A DNA stretch of 56,153 nt from Phlegmacium glaucopus. Lineage: Eukaryota > Basidiomycota > Agaricomycetes > Agaricales > Cortinariaceae. The stretch covers positions 1-56,153 of the forward strand of contig MU130003.1 of the NCBI GenBank assembly GCA_015039465.1, written 5' to 3'. Positions 33,581 to 44,737 of this stretch are shown here, piece after piece. Numbering within the stretch: the stretch's first letter is position 1; each line of letters opens with the position of its first letter. Made by a program: the position numbers and the translations under genes. The notes below the pieces were generated by a model, which ran no database searches, was not told where the DNA came from, and saw only the letters and a program-made list of their open reading frames with translations.

Positions 33581-36500
33581 CAATATACTATTAGTTTCTC
33601 TTTATTCTAAATCTTATGGAAGCTTGAGTCTCTTAGCTAAGTTGACCCGTCTCATGGGGCCATCGGCATGTGTAGCGCGTGTTATGCAACAGCCTATAAC
33701 GAAAACCAGAAGTTCTGAGTCAAACAATACACCTGGGCTGAAGTATGACGACCAAACCATGATCAGACCGTTGAGCTGTACTCCGGGACAATATTTTTTT
33801 TAAGCTGTCGGTGACCCCTCGGTTCAGAATTCAGGTCCCTGGGCCCCCTTGTTCAGGTCAGTGTATTATGACTGACGAATTCCGACTAAATCTCCAATTT
33901 ATCTAGGGATTTGGATTCAAGGGACCGAGCAATTTTTACAATCGCTTGGAGGCTCAGGCTGAAGTCAGGCTGAAGTGCGTCGGGGTATACGTTGTAGGAT
34001 GGATAAATCCGATTTGTCTGATGAGAGGTCAATGTTAAGATACATGGCCTGTATCATTCGGAGAGAGACGAGAGAGACGAGAGATGCGTACTTGCATCGA
34101 GTCGATAAAAATTGTAGTTGCCGGTGGTGAGATGGAAATGATGTGGACTGTCATAAGGCATGTACTTATGACGGAGTAAATCAATGCAACATCTGAAATG
34201 GAAGAGAGGAAAAGAAAAGAAACCAGGGGAAGATATATAGAGGGTGAAGGAAATGATGAAGATCTTACTTAGGTGAGTTGATGCATATATGCGTAATGCA
34301 AAGCTATGCACTCTGAAGCTGAAGAAGGTTGTTCCAAAGAGTACATCCAGTCCTGCCAGTCCGGTCGACATCCACGAGGACAGTCAGGCTCAAGCCCAGG
34401 TCCAGTCAACAAAAAAAAACCAGCAACGCTGCAACGTACTCATCCAGAAGTGCGACAATCTCAGGGTCCCCGAGTCGATGTGCTTCTCTTGCTTCTAGAT
34501 CTACTGCTGCGCATTGCTTATCCTTATAACCCATCTATACCCATCCTCACCCATTAGCAACTGAAATTGGATGGAATTGACCTTCACTCCATCTGTTCAA
34601 TCGGGTACTACACCAACTGGAATCAAAGTTCCCGTTCCAGTTCCGGTCTCCCGAAATTTTGGTTCAATGGTAGGCGTTCGGAATGGAATGGAATGTATTA
34701 ACCGGCGCCTTTCTTCCCTCGGTCAATATCTGTCTAAGTTTCAGATCCTCCGCCAACAAGATCTAAGCTTACTTGTCAACCAGATTGATTCCAGCATTTG
34801 AATCGACACGCGGCTCATGACAATCCAGGAGGAGAAAAGCCACTGACGAGGCTCAGACTATCCGAATCTTCCTAATTGGGAAACCACTTGTGCAGATATG
34901 CAAGGCTCCTCTCCTCATGTATGCCTACGCCCAACTAATTTTACGTTTTTTAAGGTTACTCTCGTCGAGTACTTATATCAATCTTATTATCACATCACAT
35001 ATCTACGACGATTCGCCGAATAATTTGACTATCTGACCAAGCACTTCGATTTCTACACTCCTCAAAACGTTGCTCAGGGTAGCCTAGTGCTAGTACACTG
35101 CCCCCACCCCTCATTCTACTTATGAAGTAACTTGGTGCTTGTGACCTTGAACGCATGATTAGTATTCAGGCATCTGACAGTGAGTTTTCCTTGCATTCGG
35201 AATTTCGGATTGATTAATTGATAAGAGATAGGAAATTCGCAATTCGGAGTAGTTTCTCCAGGACTGCGCCACAGCGGGTGGCAGAGTTCATTTCACCTGA
35301 TTGTAAGTGACTTTCATTTCAACCATCATCTAGTTACTGCGGTAATTCACGGTTCCGCACTACAAATTGCAGGTATTCATTCATAGGACCTTAAAAATAG
35401 AATCTAGCGCAAGGGAAAAAACCTTTTCTACGACATTGAACTTTAATGTAAGAATGATATCTTGAGTTCATGATTTTACGAATATGGTTCTGCCCATGAC
35501 TGACCCTGGAATGACATGGGACCTGATCAGGCTGAGGGCCGCCTAATAATGTGAAAAACATTTGAGGACCTAAGGAAATTCGATCGTACTTATATATAAT
35601 AACCTTGGGAATCGTCCAAAGGAGATGATTATTGTCCATTATATCAACGACGTCGACAAGTCAGTAGACTCACGGCCTTTTGTTGCTACGTTTCAGTTGT
35701 CTAAATTCTAATCCGCGAACATCCTGGCAACAATTAAGAGTGGGGGGTGAGCAGCACCAAGTAATAATTACGATAACGATAACGAATACAATTTACATAT
35801 AACAACACATCAAGTACAGTAATTTTTTGTACAAATATACACGGATGGAATGAGAGAAGGAGGAAATTGAGTAAAATTGGGAATGGAAGACACTGCGATA
35901 GGTTTTCTATACGAAGCAGTGGAGGTTGTATCACGTATCATCGAGAGAGAGAGGATAGGAAAAAAGAAAAGAGAGGGGAGAGGGAGGGAGGGGAGAAACA
36001 AGATCCGTATATCAAATATAAGAATTGATTTTGGGTCGGTGAGATAGGGATGGAGTAGGGTGGGGTAGGACCAAATAATGGACTAAGTCATGCGACATCT
36101 GAAATGAAAGAAGTGGGGAGAAACCAGAAGATGGCTCCCGTAGAAAAAAAGAAAGGAAATAATGAAATCGGAATGAGAGAATTCTAAGAGGTATGCATAA
36201 AGTGGAACTATGCGGTCTGAGGCTGAAGGGGGGTCCGTTCTAAAGGGCATCCAGTCCACACCAGTCCAGTCAAACATCCAAGAGGACAGTCAGGCTCAAG
36301 CCCAGGCCCAGGCTAAAAAAAACCCCGACTACATCCGGAAGCATAAAGAAGCAGGACGATCCCCCCAAGTTGCTGTATCCCCGGACCCCTTCTCTGCTTC
36401 TCCTGCTGCGCATTACTATCTGCCCAACTTATCTATATCCATCCGCATCCGTTAGTAACTGCAACTGGACGGAATTTTCCAGCTGCTCAATCGGGACACT

Positions 36501-37994
36501 AAGGTGCCGATTCCCGTCTCCCGAATTATGCGCTATTATGCGATATTGGGTCGGAATGCGTATTGCGGTTATGTACGGTGCTGGACCCTGGTCGAGTTGA
36601 TAATAATCACATGAGATGAGTACAATGGGTCGTTGGGCGGGTGTGCAGATAAGATAGATAAGGAGGACAGGACAGGAGGCAGGGATGTCGGAAATTGACA
36701 GGCAAAAAACTGAGACAGAGATAAGGACCAAAGAATATCGGCGACAAAAGAAGACAAAGGAAGAGCAAGGACGGTGAGGCTGCCAGGCATTTAGGCCCTA
36801 CAGCACATACCAGACCTAACAATCGGATCATGTCGGTTTGGAGCCATCCCCGCTTTCTCCAAGCAGAGTACTGCAGAGTACCGAGAACGCGCCATATCTA
36901 CTATTATCCCTTTGATATTGTGAGCATTTCATCAAATAAACATATAATCAGATACATACTGCGCGGCTTTCGGATGTCGGCACGGCAAGCAGGACACCTT
37001 TGGATACGGATACGTTCGTAACGACACAGGATGGACCAGAAAAGAGCGCAGATACAACAAGAGCCAAAAGATGGATGGGGATGGAGAAATAAAGTTCGCT
37101 TTACTTAGGGAGATGCATTATGACAGTTACATGGATCGAAGAATGGGATCTTGAAGGAACGATTAAATGGTTACTAGCGATGCCGGCGATAGATTGGATG
37201 GACATAAATAGACGACTACGATGACGGAGGCTTGGCAGATATGCATGTACGAGCCGGTTGTGGGTCTTGACTGGACTTGAGCCAAAAAAAATCAACTGCA
37301 ACGGTACGCGAGTACCCTTCGCACCCGCCATCACCGAAGTCCGGGTCTGCATAAGGTCTGCAATAGCTCCTTAGAACATATAGCCAGAATGGGGGTAAGC
37401 CCAACATTACACCATAATCGTCTTGGAAGTTTGGATCCGGTGTAATATGGAGGGGATGCTGGACCGGTGAGATGGGTGTTTGTTTGTCTAATATGGTGAA
37501 TGTGATGTGATGTGATAAATGTAATTTGTTCTGTGACTTCTGTGATTTGGATGAATTTGAAGGATAAAATGGCGAAGCAGGAGTTCAGCAAAAAAAGGTT
37601 GGAGGGGAAGAGAACTTTAGGGTGTAAAATATGTATGTATGTTGACCCTGGCATGAAAGGTACTCGGGAAGGTGACCAGAGACGAATAGACGCTCCCGCA
37701 AAAACCAGCCAGCAAGGGTGGACCTGAACCCTTTCGGGGTACCATCGCGGGAAATTCAATTTCCGAGAAGAGACGCGGTGCAAAGTAAGGATCAGGTAAG
37801 ACGGGAGACAGGTAGAAAAGTTGGGAGATAGAAAGACAGCTCTAGGTGCAAGCTGTCTGTCCCGCGGACGAGGAGGCTGGACAGTTGTATGATGTGAATT
37901 GATAAAAAGGTACTGCGTGTGCAGGATAATTCGTTCCGGTCGTAAACTAAATGCACTCGAAATTGTCCCCAACACACGATACAGTTCTTTTGAC
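33581..37994. other. Long gene-poor region with duplicated segments
   Basis: No gene supported over 4.4 kb. About 33890-33955 is a second decayed exon 7 relic of the NACHT family. About 34190-34700 and 36090-36540 are diverged copies of each other (both contain gaggacagtcaggctcaagc and a ctgctgcgcatt element). About 34968-35520 matches 29334-29660. About 35755-35790 contains acgataacgataacg. Open frames up to 226 codons (37331-38011, minus) lie in the 3' flank of the next gene and have no domain signal. Confidence 0.5.
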
Positions 37995-38706
37995 TTAAAA
38001 TGCAGTGGCACAAGTCATAGCCATAGGCTGATTGTCCCAATTCTGATATTGAGAAGAATGATGGTGATGGAACTGCGTTTGCAATGGAATAGCAAATGGC
38101 GAGTTTGGGGATATATGGCCATTCTGTGAAAACGGGGATTGAGGAGAAGAGTTGTTAAACGACTGCGATGCTTGAAGTTGTGCAATATAGAACGGGTCCG
38201 TTGAAGTAAATACGGAAGATGGCGAACAAAGGTCTGAGTGTGATTGAGATGAAGCGGAAGATGAGGATATATGGGAGGATGACACGGGCGACGTAGAGAA
38301 ATGGGGAGTGCCAGGTTTATGAAACGAGGGGGACATTGGGGAAGAAGGGATGAGGAGTTCTTCTACCATTCTTTCGTCTTCTTCCATGTCATGATCGAGA
38401 TGCAACTCTGCCAGACGCTGTGAGGTTTGTCTGTTCCAGCTTACAAAGCTGGAAGCCCGAGTGCGCGCCATAGGAGTATTACAGGGCTGGGTATTCTGCA
38501 AACCTCTCGATGGGCCACCACGGGAAGTCGAGTTGGAAGCGCTAAAGAGAGACTGTGCGAGCTGTGCCTGTAGTTTTGTTTCAATGTTAGTTTTCCAAGT
38601 CGACATTTCAGGTGATACTTGCCTGTAGGATTGCAAGATCATTTGCTTCCTGGCTTATATGGCTTTTTGAGAGAGACGATACGAGGTCCTCAACTGAGAA
38701 AGACAT
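37995..38706 (-). CDS. Conserved-looking Ser-rich protein of unknown function
   Basis: Two exons, 38706-38623 and 38567-37995, encode 218 aa. The intron has a GC donor (CAG|GCAAGT) and a normal CAG acceptor. The donor matches the consensus of functional GC-AG introns, and splicing joins SQEANDLAILQ to AQLAQSLFSAS in one smooth helix-like segment. The first 45 residues (starting MSFSVEDLVSSL) look folded and conserved. The rest is Ser/Pro/His-rich and probably disordered, with an acidic DHDMEEDERMVEE patch in the middle. No enzyme motif, signal peptide or membrane segment. Reading through the intron instead would hit a stop. I do not recognise a named family. Confidence 0.7.
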
Positions 38707-40834
38707 TTTGTGATGGGGGGGTAAGAGAGAGAAAGGATTGAATGGATTGAAATAGATTCAATTTCAACCAAATAAAGCGATCATGTTTAGATCCAGATTG
38801 GATCGTCCGGAGCTCACAGCCGCGATACAAGAACTCGTCCTTCGCCTTCCTGCCGCCGCCGACGTAGGCGGCCCTTTCCGAGTCTCGCGACCTTCTCATA
38901 CTTCTCGTATCCTCGTGTAAGAAGTGCCCACATGGCTTCCCCGCATTCTCACAAACGCCACACGGGTATGGCTCTCCTTGAGAATCAGGTAGCCGTACAC
39001 CGAGCCTGTCGGTGTCCATGTACAGCCTCCCATAGCCCTTGCATATCTGTCCAATCTCTTCACGCCACCCGTTCAGCGCTTTCGAGCATCAAAATCACCT
39101 CCAGATTCTCCACGTGTGTGCACGATACATTACATAATTCTCGCTACATATCACCCAATCCACGATGCATCATATATATCATGTCGAGTATAACAGACTA
39201 AACGTATGTCACGGTGATCTGTCTATTTGCAATCTTTCAGTATCCTCTGCACTCATTCACAATTACTTTATGATCGATTTTTATTTTTCTCAACATGGAG
39301 GGTACCGCACTGTCGGACGACTCCCAGGAGAAGGTCCACAAAATCGGTTTTGATACGCGTAGCGCAACACGATGTCAAGGAGCCTACTAAGTTCACTGTT
39401 CTAAACACGCCATCGTGGTCACAGTATTTTAAAATCCGCTGGTTCGAAGAACCTCTTTACTAAAACTACCTGAATATTCTAGCTGACCACTGTTAGTCTG
39501 TTATGAAACTTTCTATCTGTGGCGTTTGGTCAAACCCCACCCCCTGGAGGCAATTCCTAACCTTTTGCACAACAATTCGACTCTTGTCGGAGTCACTTCA
39601 AGTTCCCCCCCATGAAAGGCGTACTGTAACTGTATACCAAACCATTTATCAATAGATTTGCTTGTTTGATGACATGACACACATGCCACAATGTACAGCA
39701 ATGCCGTTCTGCGCACCACCGGGAAGCCATTATTATTATGACTTGGCGTTGCAAATCCAAAGGATGGTTAAGTATGTAGGCCATCAAAAGGTCCCAGGCT
39801 GTCGATCTCCCGAAGCCTCCTTCCAAATCAAACCTTACTACCTTACATCATAAACCACGGACCCGGGGCGATTGATGTGGTTATGGGGTTGCTAGCTGAG
39901 CACTGGTGATGCGACCTTTTCGTGAACTCTTCGATGCCAACAATTAATGCATTTTTCGACAACGACCTTGTTGTTATACAACAAGTATAACAAGATTTCA
40001 TGTTTTTAGTATCATTTTACTCACTCACTGAATTCACGCACTTTACACGCCTCCCCAGAGTCCCCACGAGACCGAGCTCGAAGTTTAGAGCTTGAAGATC
40101 CATCGATATAAAATATTTTACCCAATCACCTGTGGCTTCTCACGTAGTCTCTTGCTTGCATTGGCAACAGAATGCTGTCACTGGCCGTCTCACGACCTTG
40201 ACAATATTGGACAAGAAGTCACCCTTACATTTTGTCTCTAAACAGGTACAATTTCCACGTTTGTACAACCTAAATAAGAAACACAGTTTGCATACGTTAT
40301 CCCCTCCCAAAAGTCAAACACATTTCAACAACCAAACGATGCAGAAATCTAGACAAATATCATGATGATGCGGGAGGATAATCACCTAATAATACAACAA
40401 GGGTTGAGAGAGAGAGAGTCGGCATCCAACCGTAGTTGTTATTTCGTTATGGTTCGGCTGGTAAAGTCAATGCTGGTTCGCATTGTCTGGAGGTGGGTAA
40501 TGGTGAGAACAGGGTAGACGTCGGCAAGTGAATGTGTAGGCTATGTTTCTTGTGTACAAAATTTGATTGGGGTGTGACGCTGGACCGGTTGAGACTGAAT
40601 TGCACGACTGCACGATGCAACCCAGGCAGAACGATGAGATGCGACGATACGATAAATTAACCACGGCCGTCCTTCTGCTTCTGGAATGAGGGAATAAAGG
40701 GCGGGATAGGACGGGTGTAAGATTCCATAAGCCTAAGTTGTGAGTAAAAGAGGGAGGTTGATGTTAAGGATAAGAGATAATAGAAGTCGTTGGTTGATCG
40801 GTCGGTTGGGATGCGTAGGCGGCCGTTGCAGCAT
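38707..40834. other. Intergenic, 2.1 kb
   Basis: No supported gene. On the minus strand a frame at about 39080-38690 reads GWREEIGQICKGYGRLY and later EPYPCGVCENAGKPCGHF, which has an unusual Cys/His spacing but matches no family I can name. It may be 5'-UTR of the Ser-rich gene. Short GA-rich tracts occur near 40410. The right end is the 3' flank of calcineurin B. Confidence 0.4.
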
Positions 40835-41882
40835 CTAAAATAAGTCTTCGAGTGTCATTTGTTTGACAATGTCCTGGACAGAGTACGTGAACGGATGAAT
40901 GTCGGTAATAAATAAGAAAATAAGGAAATAGGCAATAATGCCAAATGAAGTACGAAGGACAAGTCGCACCAAAAAAAACAAAAACAAAAAAACAAGGGCC
41001 CAAAATCAAACGTACCGTATTCGCCACCGTCTGCGCAAACTCATCGAAACTCAACTTTCCATCGCCATCTTGATCCGCCTCCATGATCGTTTTATCAACT
41101 ATTTGTTGGAGTTGTTGATCCTGAATAGTAGTATTAGCAATGTTGAATGAAATGTTTAAACAATGCATGTTGAAAATACAAACCTTGAGGTTATTCCCCA
41201 CCATCATCTTGAGCACTAGGAATAGCTCGCCATTCGAAATGTAACCATCTCGATCAACATCATACACTTTAAAAGCGACTACAATGGAAGACCAAAAATT
41301 GAGATGAATCGAGCACGTTGAGCTTTCGAGATTGACGTACATTTTAACTTTTCTTCTCGGCCACCTCGGCTGCTGAACGCACTTAACCCACCAACGAATT
41401 CTTGAAAGTCGACCGTCCCTCCGCCACTGTAACATCGGGTGATCGATTAGTAACCATAGTGAGGATGTCGTCAACAAGACAATGAAAAAACAAGTCGCAA
41501 CGACGCACTCTTCATCAAAGATAGCGATCATGCGCAAAGCTAAGGGGTTTGAAGCAATCTGGGGTATTTGTAGGAATTCATCGCGATCGATAGATCCGGA
41601 GCCGTCACTGTTGCGGGCCTCTTTTTTAGCATTGACAGTGATACACCTTTCCAGACAATTTTACCTATCTAGTTTCATGAACCGCTTCTTGAGTCGCTCC
41701 AATTCAGGCTGTGTGACTTTTAGAGAGATATAGTGTCAGTAGGCGTGGTGGATATTCATCATAAGAGAATTTGACGGACAATTGGAGCGTTTCTCCATGT
41801 CTTCCATGAATTGGGATGCTGTATATTGGTTAGATAGTGCATTTCCTAGATATATGTGTATATGCCTACGTGATTGACCCAT
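40835..41882 (-). CDS. CNB1: Calcineurin regulatory subunit B
   Basis: Ca2+-binding regulatory subunit of the protein phosphatase calcineurin. Eight exons (minus): 41882-41870, 41818-41780, 41716-41665, 41607-41509, 41426-41341, 41278-41184, 41120-41016 and 40873-40835, summing to 528 nt, exactly the 175 aa typical of the family. Begins [16 protein letters not shown] with a Gly2 N-myristoylation site. Four EF-hand loops are visible: [36 protein letters not shown] and [12 protein letters not shown]. The C-terminus is [12 protein letters not shown]. The first exon has only 13 nt. Intact, and under strong constraint judging from its near-perfect motifs. Divergent from MSS1 with 95 bp between start codons. 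Confidence 0.97.
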
Positions 41883-41977
41883 TGTGAAGTATTTGTAGGG
41901 TTTGTATAGGACGTTGAGGGTTGAGGGTGTGGTAGAAGTTGAAGGATAGCGGGAAAACACGTGCAGCACAGAAGAAG
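41883..41977. promoter_or_regulatory. Bidirectional promoter between CNB1 and MSS1
   Basis: Only 95 bp lie between the two divergent start codons, so 5' UTRs and core promoters of both genes must share or overlap this stretch. No TATA box is evident. Confidence 0.6.
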
Positions 41978-44120
41978 ATGCTCCCTTGTATTAGACATAT
42001 ATCTACGCTACTGGCTAGTAATGCCCAAAGACAGACTATCTATGCCTTATCCACGCCTCCAGGTAAGGGCGGCGTCGCTATCGTACGCGTCTCTGGACCA
42101 GACGCTCGGCTCGTATGGGACAACATGGTCCGTTCATATGCGCCCAATAAACCTATAAAAGACCCTATCCCATGGAAATTGCATCGATGCCACATAGTCC
42201 ATCCACAAAATAAGTCGTTAATAGACGATGGTTTGGCCGTGTACTTTCGACGTACGTAAAGTTGCACCTTACCTTTTCTCTAGATATAACACCAGTGCTC
42301 TAATTACAGCTCCATACTCGTATACCACACACCCGACGGTTGAGCTTCATATTCACTCAGGAAGAGCTTTGATATCAGCCCTTCTGTCGTCCTTATCCAC
42401 ATTGCCGACCCTTCGGCCTGCTGAACCAGGGGAATTCACTCGCCAAGCTCTCTTAGGAGGTCGACTTGACCTAACCCAAGTCGAGGGCCTTCATGACTTG
42501 ATCGAAGCGGACACTGAAGTCCAAAGAGTATGGGCCTTGAGCAGCGCAGCGGTTATTATTTTTTCTTTCCATATAAATATTTTCCGCCAGTCTAAATGAT
42601 ATGTATAGGGAGAGACCCGCGCAGAGTATGACTCTCTACGTTCTCAAATCATTCACTGCTTAGCCCAAGTTGAAGCTCTCATCGATTTCGGAGAAGGTGA
42701 GGATATCGAGGAAGGCGTATACGAACAAGGTACCAACAACCAACTGTCCATCCTTGATAACTCAACTTCCATCTCCAGCTAGATCTCAAGCAACAGACCT
42801 ACTCTCCCAAATTCAAAAACACCTCTCCGATAACAGACGTGGTGAAGTTATCCGTTCTGGTATCAAAATGGCCATCTTTGGACCTCCCAATGCGGGGAAA
42901 AGCAGCCTCTTCAATTTTCTAGGTAATCATAAATTATTTATTTTTGCCATATCTTTGTTCAATTGACTACACTTCTCTCCATGTATAGCCAATCGCCCAG
43001 CATCGATTGTAACCCCCATCCCAGGAACAACACGGGACGTTCTTGAATTAACACTCGATATCGGAGGGTTGCCCGTTGTCGTAGCTGATACGGCCGGTCT
43101 AAGAGAGACGAAAGATTTAGTAGAGGGCATCGGCGTACAGCGGGGCGTGGAAGCGTCAGTTTTTTCCTCCTTTCCTTCCGTGCCCTATTTTACCTACCGG
43201 TACTGCCAGTGTCAAAAATGCGGACATAGGGCTTTGCGTGCTCCCCTTTCCTGAAGTCCTCATAACCCAATCGTCCTCACCATCTCACCATCAACTGCAT
43301 CTCCAAATTCCACCTAGTATCCAGCCCTTGATCACACCACGCACTTTCTTCTTACTCAACAAATCCGATTTGGTAACCCATATCCTACCTCCTGCTCTAT
43401 CCACCGCTTCGTCTTTCTCCATATCCCATCCATTTCCCCATCCCAACGCGCAATCACATCAAGCTTATCCTACAACCCACTTACAATTGATCCCTACTCC
43501 AACCAATACTATAGAAGTGCAAAACCTAAACACTTCGGGATCATCTTTCCATAGTCAGGCTTGGTCAACAAGTCTGGTCACAAACCAAGGCACGCATGAA
43601 TTTGTACAAGGGCTAGCTGATGCTCTGAAATCACGGTATGATATCCATTTTCTACTGTCATCATTTTCCCTCTTTTTTCTCCTCGACGCTACCTGCTTGT
43701 TTATTTTTTTATACCATGAATCGCTTGCCTTTCAACCTCACTTTCTTTCTTTGTGTACACAAATTTTGAGGGATTTTTTTTAACTCAGTTCCTTCGTTTA
43801 GTTTCAACATCAACAACCAAACCATCAGCAAAACACACGCTCCACTCATAACGCGTGCAAGACATCGTGTACACCTTGAATCGGCGTGTAGGTTTTTAAA
43901 GGCTTTCCTTGACACACGTCAGTACTCTTTTCTCTTCTTTTTTCTCCTCCTTACTCCTAGTCGATTTTAAACCATCTTCCTTCCTTCAGCATCCTCCGAT
44001 ATTGTCCTAGCGGCAGAAGAACTCCGCTATGCCGCCCAAGCCATTGGACGTGTGACAGGTGAAATTGGGACGGAGGATGTATTGGATGCTTTGTTCAAGG
44101 GCTTTTGTATAGGGAAATGA
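41978..44120 (+). CDS. MSS1: Mitochondrial tRNA-modification GTPase (MnmE/TrmE, GTPBP3 family)
   Basis: With MTO1/GidA, members of this family modify the wobble uridine of mitochondrial tRNAs (5-carboxymethylaminomethyl type). Eight exons: 41978-42251, 42310-42551, 42609-42729, 42779-42922, 42989-43154, 43210-43635, 43802-43917 and 43990-44120, summing to 1620 nt, 539 aa. The N-terminus is presequence-like ([17 protein letters not shown]) and followed by the folate-binding domain start [20 protein letters not shown]. Then come [19 protein letters not shown], a G domain with P-loop [16 protein letters not shown] and DTAGLRET, the NKSD motif, and the family's C-terminal FCIGK. A loop of about 70 residues between the G3 and later motifs is longer than usual. 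The donor after exon 2 (GTTATT) is weak; an earlier GTATGG is the alternative and would drop eight residues. Confidence 0.93.
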
Positions 44121-44319
44121 GTCGGGTGTCGTTGGTGGGTTGGACGAAAGGACCAGAGGAAAAAAGGTGGGACGCGACTGCTAGCTACCATTGAGGATGC
44201 CTACCGAGTTGGAGCACGCTGGTCTGTAGGGATCCTCAGCATTGGCTATTGTATGTCATATGCTTCATGCGACACGGCCATAGGGTTATTCGTACCGCCA
44301 TCCATTGCTCTCTGTGAAT

Positions 44320-44561
44320 GGCATATAGGTGCAGACACAACTTTTAAGCTCTAAAGCCGCACTAACCCAAGGATACTCAAACTTGCCCACTGGGTCAACT
44401 CCTGTTGTCCTCTCTCCTGGTGGTACACACGTTGTGTCTGCATTCAAAATTTGTCTCGAGTATAGATCAGGAGAATTTTTGCTATTAGAGGTATGTATGT
44501 ATGGATATTCCACATTGTTACACTGCACAATTTTGTCTCTCAAAATTAGTTTCAATGTTAG
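44320..44561 (+). pseudogene. Relic of the 3' end of a WD40-repeat gene
   Basis: The translation SPGGTHVVSAFKICLEYRSG then EFLLLE, a GT-AG intron (44491-44549) and FQC-stop matches the end of the WD40 gene at 52.4 kb, which reads KICLGYGTGEILLLE, intron, YQC-stop. The intron sequences are also alike (attccacattgtta, tctctcaaa). Nothing upstream encodes further repeats, so this is an isolated, 5'-truncated last-exon fragment of a paralogue. Confidence 0.7.
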
Positions 44562-44737
44562 CATCTTTTTTAATATATTCAACAGACTCTCTACAATCTA
44601 TCTATAAGATTCCATGTGAATGCAGAGCAATTATGAACAAGGGGATTTGACTGAGCCTACCAAGCTGGTATCATTCAAGATTTCCATCATAAATTATAAA
44701 AATTAAAAGATTACAACAACTATTATTCTATGAAAAT

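Noticed and set aside
37331..38011. 226-codon minus-strand open frame
   Set aside because: It overlaps the end and 3' flank of the Ser-rich gene in another frame, has low-complexity unlikely composition and shows no domain.
38690..39080. Minus-strand frame with YPCGVCENAGKPCGHF as a zinc-finger exon
   Set aside because: Cys/His spacing fits no zinc finger I know, there is no clear start or splice plan, and it lies where the 5' UTR of the Ser-rich gene is expected. Kept only as a note in the intergenic entry.
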